DNA from: Lachnospiraceae bacterium
Lineage (GTDB): Bacteria; Bacillota; Clostridia; Lachnospirales; Lachnospiraceae
DNA length: 61,576 nt
Assembly (NCBI GenBank): GCA_024692905.1
Contig: JAILLY010000026.1
Span: forward strand, 1 to 61,576
Reading direction: 5' to 3'
Position 1 is the stretch's first letter. Each line of letters opens with the position of its first letter. Under the pieces are notes generated by a model that saw nothing but the letters and a program-made list of their open reading frames with translations, was not told the origin of the DNA and made no database searches. The position numbers and the translations under genes are program-made. Shown one piece after another: positions 19,250 through 26,877 of the stretch.

Positions 19250-20572
19250 ATGGATCTGCTGACATATTTTAACGAACAGAATAAAGGCAAGGATTCACCC
19301 CTTGCGGCAAGGCTTCGTCCCGCGACCCTTGATGAGGTTGTGGGACAGCAGCATATTATCGGGAAGGATAAACTGCTGTATCGCGCGATAAAGGCCGACA
19401 AGCTGGGATCCATGATCTTTTACGGCCCGCCGGGTACGGGCAAGACAACGATCGCCAAGGTTATTGCCAATACTACAGGGGCTGAGTTTATGCAGCTTAA
19501 TGCCACCGTTGCGGGCAAGAAGGACATGGAAGAGGTTACCGCAAAAGCGAAGGAAACCCGTGCCATGTACGATAAGAAGACCATACTGTTCATCGATGAG
19601 ATCCATCGTTTCAATAAGGGGCAGCAGGATTATCTTCTGCCTTTTGTGGAGGACGGAACTCTCATACTTATCGGAGCAACAACGGAAAACCCGTATTTTG
19701 AAGTCAACAGGGCTCTTCTTTCGCGTTCGCTGATCTATGAGCTTAAGCCCCTTTCGGCCGAAGATATAAGGGAACTCATCAGACGGGCGGTATACGATGA
19801 GGCCAAGGGTATGGGCTCGTACGATGCCGTGATAGACGATGATGCGGCTGACTTTCTTGCCGACATGGCAAACGGTGATGCAAGGGCTGCCCTTAATGCG
19901 GTTGAGCTCGGGATACTTACGACGGACAGGTCCGGTGACGGAAAGATCCACCTGTCCCTTGATGTTGTACAGGAATGCATACAGAAACGTGCGATAAAAT
20001 ATGATAAGACCGGTGATAACCATTATGATACGATCTCGGCTTTTATTAAATCAATGCGGGGATCGGATCCCGATGCGGCGGTTTATTATCTGGCAAGGAT
20101 GCTTGAGGCCGGAGAGGATATCAAGTTTATCGCAAGACGTATCATGATATGTGCTTCCGAAGATGTAGGAATGGCTGATCCGCAGGCACTGCAGGTTGCG
20201 GTGGCCGCATCACTTGCGGTGGAACGTGTGGGGATGCCGGAAGCAAGGATACTTCTTTCACAGGCGGCGGTCCATGTGGCAACCGCACCCAAGAGTAATG
20301 CGTCGTACCTTGCGATCAGTGAGGCAATGCATATGGTTGAGAACGGAGAAACATATCCCATACCGAGACACTTACAGAACGTCCATGCCGACTCTGCCGG
20401 CGAGGAGCGTGAACAGGGATACCTGTATGCGCATGATTATCCGGATCATTATGTTAAACAGCAGTATCTTCCGTATGAACTTAACGGACACGAATTCTAC
20501 AAACCCTCGGGAAACGGTTACGAGGTTAAGATACGGGAACACATGAAGAAATTAAAAGAACGGGACAGTTAA
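19250..20572 (+). CDS. rarA: Replication-associated recombination protein A (MgsA/RarA AAA+ ATPase)
   Basis: A 440-aa AAA+ ATPase related to clamp loaders and RuvB that acts at stalled replication forks. Seen: RPATLDEVVGQQHIIG at the start of the AAA module, Walker A GPPGTGKTT (about residues 60-68), Walker B ILFIDEIHRFNKGQQD, sensor 1 IGATTENP, and the C-terminal tetramerisation part (ARMLEAGEDIKFIARRI, EDVGMADPQAL, HVATAPKSN). Length is normal. GAGG at 19242-19245 precedes the ATG. It converges on the DUF4364 gene with a 15-nt gap. Confidence 0.96.
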   Translation: MDLLTYFNEQNKGKDSPLAARLRPATLDEVVGQQHIIGKDKLLYRAIKADKLGSMIFYGPPGTGKTTIAKVIANTTGAEFMQLNATVAGKKDMEEVTAKAKETRAMYDKKTILFIDEIHRFNKGQQDYLLPFVEDGTLILIGATTENPYFEVNRALLSRSLIYELKPLSAEDIRELIRRAVYDEAKGMGSYDAVIDDDAADFLADMANGDARAALNAVELGILTTDRSGDGKIHLSLDVVQECIQKRAIKYDKTGDNHYDTISAFIKSMRGSDPDAAVYYLARMLEAGEDIKFIARRIMICASEDVGMADPQALQVAVAASLAVERVGMPEARILLSQAAVHVATAPKSNASYLAISEAMHMVENGETYPIPRHLQNVHADSAGEEREQGYLYAHDYPDHYVKQQYLPYELNGHEFYKPSGNGYEVKIREHMKKLKERDS

Positions 20573-20587
20573 GCGGGAGAGGGGCGT

Positions 20588-21106
20588 TTACAGCAGGTTT
20601 TCCATGAGATATGCGTAAATGTCCTGATTCTTTTTCTGCCAGTTATTGCATATCTCAGAGGCGGCATCCTCTGTCGGCATGGTTATCCTGATGCTCAGAA
20701 GATCGGTATTTCGTTCGCGGGCGGTGAGTTCCGCCACATATTCGCCTGCGGTACTCTTATAGTAATCGGCGGATATAGACACTTCATTACGGAGCTGAAC
20801 TTCATTATCGGTAAGATATTTATCTATCTCCGCCCTGATCGGGTCGGAGATATCGTTTTTAAGGAGACCTATCGTTTCCTTTCCTTTGCCGGTTATGGTA
20901 AGGTGTGATGCATTCCTTTTGAACTTCGATTCTATGAGAGAGTCATCGGTCAGCTGGTTCATGACCTTCTGAAGAGTGAAATAATCGGTATAATTCTTAT
21001 CAAGCATAAAGTCAAACACCTGACTCTTGGTAAGAGAGTAATCGACCTTATCGAGCATGTATAAGATTATGAGCTTATATAGAGTGAGTACTTCAAGATT
21101 TCCCAT
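20588..21106 (-). CDS. DUF4364 family protein
   Basis: A 172-aa protein of a Firmicutes family without known function. The N-terminal 75 residues (LTLYKLIILYMLDKV, SQVFDFML, LQKVMNQLTDDSLIE) read as a winged-helix DNA-binding fold, with a C-terminal alpha/beta part that ends YAYLMENLL. It could be a transcription factor, but no target is evident. Divergent from the TetR gene at 21390 with 283 bp between, in which promoters for both directions can be seen. Confidence 0.85.
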   Translation of the reverse strand: MGNLEVLTLYKLIILYMLDKVDYSLTKSQVFDFMLDKNYTDYFTLQKVMNQLTDDSLIESKFKRNASHLTITGKGKETIGLLKNDISDPIRAEIDKYLTDNEVQLRNEVSISADYYKSTAGEYVAELTARERNTDLLSIRITMPTEDAASEICNNWQKKNQDIYAYLMENLL

Positions 21107-21149
21107 TAATGATCCCCCTTAAGAACGGTAGATACTGCCCCAAAACAAG

Positions 21150-21179
21150 TTTATACATTTTTTCGGCATAAATCAACAA
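21150..21179 (-). promoter_or_regulatory. Probable promoter of the DUF4364 gene
   Basis: Minus strand TTGTTG (21174-21179), 18-nt spacer, TATAAA (21150-21155), 44 nt upstream of the ATG at 21106. Confidence 0.5.
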
Positions 21180-21197
21180 AAAATTAATATCAAAGCC

Positions 21198-21227
21198 TTG
21201 ACATTCCGTAAAAACGTATAGTACAAT
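21198..21227 (+). promoter_or_regulatory. Sigma-A promoter of the TetR gene at 21390
   Basis: TTGACA (21198-21203), 18-nt spacer, TACAAT (21222-21227). The start of transcription would be near 21234, which leaves a leader of about 155 nt before the ATG. Confidence 0.7.
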
Positions 21228-21285
21228 AACATCGTTATATAACAAGAATGCATAACATGGATGTGTAACTGTGTTATTTCCATGT
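21226..21285. promoter_or_regulatory. Cluster of inverted repeats overlapping the promoter, possible TetR operators
   Basis: ATAAC-ATC-GTTAT (21226-21238) overlaps the -10. ATAAC (21252-21256) and GTTAT (21273-21277) repeat the same arms 26 nt further on, and ACATGGA (21255-21261) pairs with TCCATGT (21279-21285). Repeated half-sites at a TetR promoter suggest autorepression. Confidence 0.45.
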
Positions 21286-21305
21286 AATGTGTCTTTCAGG
21301 GGAGA

Positions 21306-21371
21306 GCATCCTCGCGCCGCCGTGAGAGGGAAACGGCAGGTTGCCTGAAGGGGAATCAGGGCGACGGATGC
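21306..21371 (+). other. Structured leader RNA upstream of the TetR gene
   Basis: GCATCC (21306-21311) can pair with GGATGC (21366-21371) and enclose GCCGT/ACGGC (21319-21323 with 21333-21337) and CAGG-TTG-CCTG (21337-21347), a three-way-junction shape. The stretch is much richer in G and C than the promoter before it. It matches no riboswitch that I can name. Confidence 0.4.
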
Positions 21372-21389
21372 GGAAGATAAGGGGAAGAT

Positions 21390-21947
21390 ATGCCTCCAAA
21401 AGAGAAGGTATCCCGTGCCATGGTGCTGAATGCGGCATTTGAAATGACAAGGGAAAGCGGATTTGAAAATGTAACTGCAAGAAAGCTCGCACAGCGTTTA
21501 AACAGTTCCACTCAGCCGATATTCAGAGCATATGAGAATATGGACATGTTAAAGGAGGACCTGTTTTACAAGAGCGTAGAGATGTTCTCGGATCACATGC
21601 TCAGTTCAAGGGTTAAGGGCAAGCCGGTATATCTCAGTATGGGAATGGCATACATCGAGCTTGCACGCAGGGAGAAATACCTCTTTAAGCTCATTGCGGA
21701 TATAGAGGAATACGATGTCGGGGATATCCATGAGTTTCTCCAGCAGGGCAACGGAGAAGGGCTGCTTGAGAAGCTTCCCGGAAGCGAGAAGCTTGACATG
21801 GATAAGAAGAAGGAAATACTTCGTATGGTTTGGATGTTCACTCACGGGGTTGCCACTCTGGTGACCGGCAAAAGGGTGGACATGGAAGGCGAAGAGATCG
21901 AAGAGATGCTCAAGAAGGCATATGAAGGATTTCTCAAGGTAGTTTGA
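21390..21947 (+). CDS. TetR/AcrR family transcriptional regulator
   Basis: A 185-aa regulator of normal TetR length. The DNA-binding part is SRAMVLNAAFEMTRESGFE followed by TARKLAQRLNSSTQPIFRAYENMDMLKEDLF; the C-terminal helical domain has the usual variable sequence and no recognisable ligand site. It is preceded by a promoter, repeated half-sites and a structured leader, and followed after 21 nt by a two-segment membrane protein that it may control. GGGGAAG lies just before the ATG. Confidence 0.85.
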   Translation: MPPKEKVSRAMVLNAAFEMTRESGFENVTARKLAQRLNSSTQPIFRAYENMDMLKEDLFYKSVEMFSDHMLSSRVKGKPVYLSMGMAYIELARREKYLFKLIADIEEYDVGDIHEFLQQGNGEGLLEKLPGSEKLDMDKKKEILRMVWMFTHGVATLVTGKRVDMEGEEIEEMLKKAYEGFLKVV

Positions 21948-21968
21948 CTATATCCGGGAGGGGATCAA

Positions 21969-22280
21969 ATGAGGGAACGCCGCAGGAGACGGTTTAAAAG
22001 GAACGTTAAGAGGGCAGTATATGCGATGCTGATCGCACCGGCCGGATGGCCGAGGCTCACGGCGGAAACCTTAAGAACAGTCATGAGGATCGCAGAGATC
22101 TGCGGGATATTCTTTGTGGCTTCGTTATTCATATGTATGGTGCATCATTTCGCATTTATCAGGTTTATCAGCATAATATCAGGTATATTATTCGCGGCTT
22201 CGGTCCTTCTGATACAACTGCAGAGGTATCAGGATGATCTTGAGGAATGCGGATATCAGATACAGGGAAGAGCCTTCTAA
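21969..22280 (+). CDS. Small basic membrane protein
   Basis: A 103-aa protein: very basic N-terminus (RERRRRRFKRNVKR), then two hydrophobic segments at about residues 38-60 and 62-80, and a short acidic tail. I do not recognise it. A GGGAGGGG ribosome site precedes the ATG. It sits between the TetR gene and the vWA/MoxR cluster; a short hairpin (AAGGTT / AACCTT) overlaps its stop codon. Confidence 0.65.
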   Translation: MRERRRRRFKRNVKRAVYAMLIAPAGWPRLTAETLRTVMRIAEICGIFFVASLFICMVHHFAFIRFISIISGILFAASVLLIQLQRYQDDLEECGYQIQGRAF

Positions 22281-22322
22281 GGTTGAGGGGAACCTTTTGA
22301 AGGCAGCAGACCAGGATGACGG

Positions 22323-22348
22323 GAAGCAGATGTTGGGGCATCTGCTTC
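22323..22348 (+). repeat. Perfect hairpin before the vWA gene
   Basis: GAAGCAGATG, 6-nt loop TTGGGG, CATCTGCTTC: a 10-bp perfect stem ending 21 nt before the vWA start codon. No T run follows directly. It could be a weak terminator of the TetR unit or a processing or translation-control element. Confidence 0.5.
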
Positions 22349-22369
22349 TGATCATTTAAGGGATAATTT

Positions 22370-23740
22370 ATGAGTGATAAAAAGGACATTTTGATATCAG
22401 AAAAGGCCGCTTCGCTGCTTAAACTTTCATCGGATTCCGTTATAGTGAACATGCGGTTTATGGATGTTGCCTTAAACCGGCTTAAGAATTCGGAAAAGCC
22501 GGGATTACAGGGTACGGCCACCGACGGCGATTATTTCTTTTATGACAGCGGATATCTGCTCCGGGCTTATCTTGAGGATGATGTCTCCGTGACCAGAAAG
22601 CTCCTTCATTCTCTTCTACACTGCATATTTGATCACCCGTATTATTATAAGGCAGGTCTCATTTCAGATCCCGGTCAGGGACCGGGGCAGGGAGGCATAA
22701 CGGTCCCCGAGGGCGGCAGTGACTGGGATCTTGCCTGTGATATCGCGGTTGAGAATATCATAATGGAACTTGAAGTGCCTGCATTTACGCTCAGGGATGA
22801 CAGCGACCGTAAGCAGATGTTAAGAGGGATATCAAAGGAAGTAAAGAGCCTTACGGCAGATAAGATATATAAGTATTTTCTTATAAATCCACTCGCAAGG
22901 GCTGACAGGCTCAATATGATACGCCTGTTTGCGCAGGACCGGCACATTTACTGGCATAAGATTGAGGATTATGAGATATCCGAGCAGGCTTGGAAGAAGA
23001 TAAGCGAACGTATCAAAACGGACCTCGGTACCTTTTCGAGGGCATCGGGCAGGTCTGAAAGCCTCATTAAAAACCTTGTTGACACGACGAAGAAGAAGTA
23101 TGATTATAAGAGGCTTCTCGAGCAGTTCACCGTGATGGGTGAGGAACTTAAGGTAAATGATGAGGAATTCGATTATATCTATTATACTTACGGACTTGAG
23201 CACTATGGAAATATGCCTCTTATTGAACCCCTTGAGTTTAAGGATGAGAAGAAGGTGCGTGACTTTGCCATAGTGCTTGATACGTCCGCATCATGCATGG
23301 GTGGGACCGTTAAGTCGTTTCTGAAAAGAACATATGATATACTTAAGGGTACCGAGAGCTTCGGAAACAGGATCAACGTACATATCATCCAGTGCGACAG
23401 TGAAGTAAGGTCCGATACGAAGATAACCTCCGATGCTGACTTTGACGACTTTATCGCACACGGGAAGCTTGCCGGGTACGGAGGTACCGATTTCAGGCCG
23501 GCATTTGAGTATCTGGATGAACTTATAGAGGATGAGGAGTTTGAAAACTTCAAGGGACTCATATATTTTACGGACGGCTACGGGATATATCCGGGAAAGG
23601 CGCCGGATTATGACTGTATGTTCGTATTTGTGAAGCGTGATGATGTAAGGCCCGCAGTCCCGTGGTGGGGTATAAGGGTCGAACTTGAAGAGGATGAACT
23701 CCTGACAGAAGGGGAACAGAATGAACATTCAGCAGGCTAA
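22370..23740 (+). CDS. vWA-domain protein with degenerate peptidase-like N-terminus (DUF2201 type)
   Basis: A 456-aa protein. The N-terminal half resembles the DUF2201 putative metallopeptidase domain, whose motif is HExxHxxxxH; here it reads HSLLHCIFDH (His80, His84, His89), so the three His remain but the catalytic Glu is Ser81. The C-terminal half is a von Willebrand A domain with a full MIDAS metal site: DTSAS (about residue 303), GGTDFRPA and FTDGYG. Such proteins partner with MoxR AAA+ ATPases, and the MoxR gene begins 20 nt before this stop codon. No signal peptide is seen, so the complex is probably cytosolic. Substrate unknown. Confidence 0.85.
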   Translation: MSDKKDILISEKAASLLKLSSDSVIVNMRFMDVALNRLKNSEKPGLQGTATDGDYFFYDSGYLLRAYLEDDVSVTRKLLHSLLHCIFDHPYYYKAGLISDPGQGPGQGGITVPEGGSDWDLACDIAVENIIMELEVPAFTLRDDSDRKQMLRGISKEVKSLTADKIYKYFLINPLARADRLNMIRLFAQDRHIYWHKIEDYEISEQAWKKISERIKTDLGTFSRASGRSESLIKNLVDTTKKKYDYKRLLEQFTVMGEELKVNDEEFDYIYYTYGLEHYGNMPLIEPLEFKDEKKVRDFAIVLDTSASCMGGTVKSFLKRTYDILKGTESFGNRINVHIIQCDSEVRSDTKITSDADFDDFIAHGKLAGYGGTDFRPAFEYLDELIEDEEFENFKGLIYFTDGYGIYPGKAPDYDCMFVFVKRDDVRPAVPWWGIRVELEEDELLTEGEQNEHSAG

Positions 23741-25253
23741 GGATTATATCAAACAGACGGTAAGTTTATATCTTACCAAGGGTGAGTTCGGGGAGTATGT
23801 TATACCGGTGGTAAGACAGAGGCCGGTATTTCTTCTGGGAGCCCCGGGTGTCGGAAAGACCGCGGTGATGGAGCAGATAGCCCAGGAACTCGGGATAGCC
23901 CTTGTATCATATTCCATGACGCACCATACCAGACAGTCGGCTATAGGTCTTCCCTTTATCAAACATGAGGAATATAACGGACTTGAATATGATGTCACGG
24001 AATATACGATGAGTGAGATCATCGCGAGTATTTACGAGACGATGAAGGAAACGGGCATTAAGGAGGGCATACTTTTCCTTGATGAGATAAACTGTGTTTC
24101 GGAGACTCTTGCGCCTTCGATGCTCCAGTTCCTCCAGTATAAGGTGTTCGGCCGCCATCAGGTACCCGAAGGCTGGGTGATCGTCACGGCCGGTAATCCG
24201 CCCGAATTCAACAAGGCGGTACGCGAATTTGATGTCGCGGTCATGGACCGGCTTAAGATAATGAACGTGGAAGCGGATTACAGGGTGTGGAAGGAATATG
24301 CCTTTGAAAACTCGGTACATCCCGCGATCATAAGTTTTCTTGATCTTAAGCATGAATATTTCTACCTTATCGAGAATACCGTAAACGGCCGTTCCTATGT
24401 TACCGCGAGGGGGTGGGAGGACCTGTCCGAGATACTCAAGCTCTATGAGGATTCCGAGATGCCCGTTGATGATACCCTTATAGACCAGTATATCCGGAAT
24501 GACACCGTGGTAAAGGAATTTGCGGCATACTACGAACTGTATAACAAGTATAAAAGGGATTATAATGTTGCGGGGATACTTACGGGCGAGGCCGGCGATG
24601 AAGTCATATCCCGTGCATCCGCGGCTTCGTTTGATGAACGGCTGTCCTTATTATCAATGCTCATGGACCGCGTCATAGCCGATGTAAGGCAGGATTTAAA
24701 CGATGCCGATCATCTTAAGGAGCTGAATCCGCTTCTCAAGCAGCTTAAGGCAAAATCATTGCCGGCTCCCGGACTTAACGGAACCGGGGACAGTGCCGAT
24801 AACGATGTCCTTGCCGCCATGCTCGATATAACCGATAAGCTCCGCGGTGATCTGAAGGCATTAAAGAAGGCATCCGCTCTTTCAAGGGAAAATGAACGCA
24901 TCAAGAGATCATGCATAAAGTTCTTTGAGGAGGCATATAAGGAAGGACTTAAGGCAGATGATCCTTTTGAGGCCGCAAGGGAGCGTTATAATTCCCTTAT
25001 AGCATCCGTAAAGGAAGACAGCTTAAGGATAAGGGATGAAATGTCGAACCTGTTTGACTTTGCCTCAAAGGCATATAAGGACGGGAACGAGATGCTTATC
25101 CTCGTTACCGAAATGACCGTTAATCCGTACACATCGAAATTCATAGCCCGTCATGGCTGTGATGCATATATGAAGTATAAGGATGAGATGATGATCGATG
25201 AGCGCAATACGGCCTTAAAGGAAGAGATCGAGCAGCTTGTCGGGGAAATATGA
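23721..25253 (+). CDS. MoxR-type AAA+ ATPase
   Basis: A 510-aa ATPase, longer than a plain MoxR (about 320-350). Seen: Walker A GAPGVGKTA (about residues 39-47), Walker B ILFLDEINCVSE, and VIVTAGNPPEFNKAVREFD with sensor 1 and the arginine region. After the AAA module (to about residue 270) come some 240 residues that are mostly charged helix, including a possible coiled coil at about 370-460. MoxR ATPases work with vWA proteins as chaperone-like remodelling pairs; the 20-nt overlap with the vWA gene supports a complex here. Confidence 0.92.
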   Translation: MNIQQAKDYIKQTVSLYLTKGEFGEYVIPVVRQRPVFLLGAPGVGKTAVMEQIAQELGIALVSYSMTHHTRQSAIGLPFIKHEEYNGLEYDVTEYTMSEIIASIYETMKETGIKEGILFLDEINCVSETLAPSMLQFLQYKVFGRHQVPEGWVIVTAGNPPEFNKAVREFDVAVMDRLKIMNVEADYRVWKEYAFENSVHPAIISFLDLKHEYFYLIENTVNGRSYVTARGWEDLSEILKLYEDSEMPVDDTLIDQYIRNDTVVKEFAAYYELYNKYKRDYNVAGILTGEAGDEVISRASAASFDERLSLLSMLMDRVIADVRQDLNDADHLKELNPLLKQLKAKSLPAPGLNGTGDSADNDVLAAMLDITDKLRGDLKALKKASALSRENERIKRSCIKFFEEAYKEGLKADDPFEAARERYNSLIASVKEDSLRIRDEMSNLFDFASKAYKDGNEMLILVTEMTVNPYTSKFIARHGCDAYMKYKDEMMIDERNTALKEEIEQLVGEI

Positions 25254-25292
25254 TATGGACGGCATGGCCGTGTTAAATAAAAACGGAGATGT

Positions 25293-26201
25293 ATGATGCA
25301 CCTGTATGATGAGGGGCTCGGGATCGGGTATGAGATAAAGGACGATAACGGGATAAAAACAGTCACGATCACGGATGCCGATAAGAAGATCACGGAGATC
25401 GATATACCGGATACTGTCGGAGGCTGTGTGGTCGATGCCATCGGGAAGAAGGCGTTTCTTGGCTGTAAGGGACTTCGCCGCGTAAGTCTTCCGGACGGTG
25501 TCAGGTCGATAGGCGAGTGGGCATTCGCCTTCTGCGATAACCTGGCATTTGTTGAACTGTCAAGAGGGCCGGTTGAACTCGGTAAGGGTGTTTTTAAGAA
25601 TGATGGTTCGCTCAAAGAGATAATGCTGCGTACGGATGAGAGAGAAGGGATGAGCGAAGCGGAATCGAAGATGACTGCACATCTGCTTGCCGCAATACCC
25701 GTGCTCATGGATGCCGAATACCTTCTTGATACGAACGGCGCGGGAGATGCGGAATGGCTTAAAAAATGGGATACCAAACTGTCGCATATTCTGTCTCTTA
25801 AGGATGATGACGGTTATCATCTTTATGTGCTCTGCGGGGAAGAGGATCTGCATTACGATTATGACCAGTATCTTGAGTATAACCGCGAGAAGCGTTCCGA
25901 TCTGTGCATGCTGCGGCTGGTAAATGATATAGGGCTTTCGGATGAAGACAGGCCGGTGCTTGAAAAATATGTTAACGATCATATGTGCGGATGCGTCTCG
26001 GAAGCCGCTGCGAGGGTTCTTACGGGGAGGCACGGAGATGAGAAGGAATACTATGAGATGATGCTTAAGATAGGTGCTATAAACACAGGCAACCTCGAAA
26101 GCATGTTAGCCATGCTGGGAGACCGGCATGCGCAGATGAAGGCATTCCTTATGGAAGAACTCGGATCCCGCGGTGGATTCTTCGATGACCTTGAGATATA
26201 G
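25293..26201 (+). CDS. Leucine-rich-repeat (BspA-like) protein, third gene of the vWA/MoxR cluster
   Basis: A 302-aa protein. Residues about 30-115 carry three to four BspA-type repeats (IDIPDTVGGCVVDAIGKKAF, LRRVSLPDGVRSIGEWAF, LAFVELSRGPVELGKGVF). The other 185 residues are helical, acidic and unassigned. Unlike most BspA-like proteins it has no signal peptide or wall anchor, so it is probably cytosolic. It starts 39 nt after the MoxR gene with CGGAGATG before ATGATG, either of which may be the start. By position it may give substrate or partner recognition to the vWA/MoxR pair. Confidence 0.8.
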   Translation: MMHLYDEGLGIGYEIKDDNGIKTVTITDADKKITEIDIPDTVGGCVVDAIGKKAFLGCKGLRRVSLPDGVRSIGEWAFAFCDNLAFVELSRGPVELGKGVFKNDGSLKEIMLRTDEREGMSEAESKMTAHLLAAIPVLMDAEYLLDTNGAGDAEWLKKWDTKLSHILSLKDDDGYHLYVLCGEEDLHYDYDQYLEYNREKRSDLCMLRLVNDIGLSDEDRPVLEKYVNDHMCGCVSEAAARVLTGRHGDEKEYYEMMLKIGAINTGNLESMLAMLGDRHAQMKAFLMEELGSRGGFFDDLEI

Positions 26202-26230
26202 CATTGCCGGGATACAGCGCTGTATCAAAT

Positions 26231-26263
26231 AAAAAAACAAGCCGTCAAACGGCTTGTTTTTTT
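26231..26263. terminator. Bidirectional terminator between the LRR gene and carD
   Basis: AAAAAAACAAGCCGT-CAA-ACGGCTTGTTTTTTT: a 15-bp perfect stem with A and T runs on both sides, so it works for both strands. The stop and last codons of carD lie inside the stem and loop. Confidence 0.93.
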
Positions 26264-26754
26264 ATGCTCTTTGCGATGTAGTCGCCGACCTCGCCTTTTT
26301 CTATCCCAAGAGCATAGGCCAGTTCCTCGTACAGCTGATTCTCGGCCTGCTTGAAATAACGTTCATCAACGACCGTGACCTTCTTCCCTTTGTCGAGACG
26401 GGATTTCTTGCGCTTGAACAGGGTCTTGATGATCTTGACGAGTTCCTCACAGTCGCAGGTCCGGAGAGCGGACTTATATTGCTCCTCGCGCTCCTGCTCA
26501 TTAATGATCCAGGCGTTTTCGATATCCGGTATACGCTTTATGAGCTTTTCGGCTTCCTTCTTGGATATTACCGGACGCATCACCGCAGTGACATTATCCA
26601 CCGGAACATATACCGCCGCATCCCTGTGGTAGAAGGGGCGGAGAGTGTAATATTCTTTCTTCTTGTCTGCCATCGACATTGACAGAGTCCCGATATTAAC
26701 TATTTCGCATACTCCCTGATTACCGTAAACGACCATATCGTTAACATTGAACAT
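26245..26754 (-). CDS. CarD-family transcriptional regulator
   Basis: A 169-aa protein with the N-terminal CarD/CdnL/TRCF RNA-polymerase-binding Tudor-like domain (MFNVNDMVVYGNQGVCEIVNI, later YYTLRPFYHRDAAVYVPVDN) and a helical C-terminal domain. CarD proteins bind the RNAP beta subunit and stabilise open complexes, often at rRNA promoters and in stress. The start ATG at 26754 is preferred over an in-frame GTG at 26763, because AGGAG lies about 10 nt before the ATG but only 1 nt before the GTG. It has its own promoter and its 3' end is part of a terminator stem. Confidence 0.93.
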   Translation of the reverse strand: MFNVNDMVVYGNQGVCEIVNIGTLSMSMADKKKEYYTLRPFYHRDAAVYVPVDNVTAVMRPVISKKEAEKLIKRIPDIENAWIINEQEREEQYKSALRTCDCEELVKIIKTLFKRKKSRLDKGKKVTVVDERYFKQAENQLYEELAYALGIEKGEVGDYIAKSIKKQAV

Positions 26755-26806
26755 ACGCGTCACACTCCTAAAACAAAAAACGGTTAATAACTGGGATTAC
26801 ACTCTT

Positions 26807-26812
26807 ATTATA
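26807..26812 (-). promoter_or_regulatory. -10 element of the carD promoter
   Basis: Minus strand TATAAT (26807-26812) 52 nt upstream of the ATG; the -35 region has no good match. Confidence 0.5.
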
Positions 26813-26877
26813 TTTTACCACGGATCGAAGAAAAATTTCTAATGTTTTTTGATATAATCACATAAAAATTGGCAATA

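Noticed and set aside
21300-21372. Glycine or other known riboswitch before the TetR gene
   Set aside because: GGGGAGAG and CTGAAGGGG recall pieces of the glycine aptamer, but the second conserved half is missing and the gene is not a glycine gene.
22370-25253. Magnesium-chelatase ChlI/ChlD pair
   Set aside because: The AAA+ and vWA combination is similar in outline, but the vWA protein has no AAA part, the N-domain is DUF2201-like and no porphyrin gene is near.
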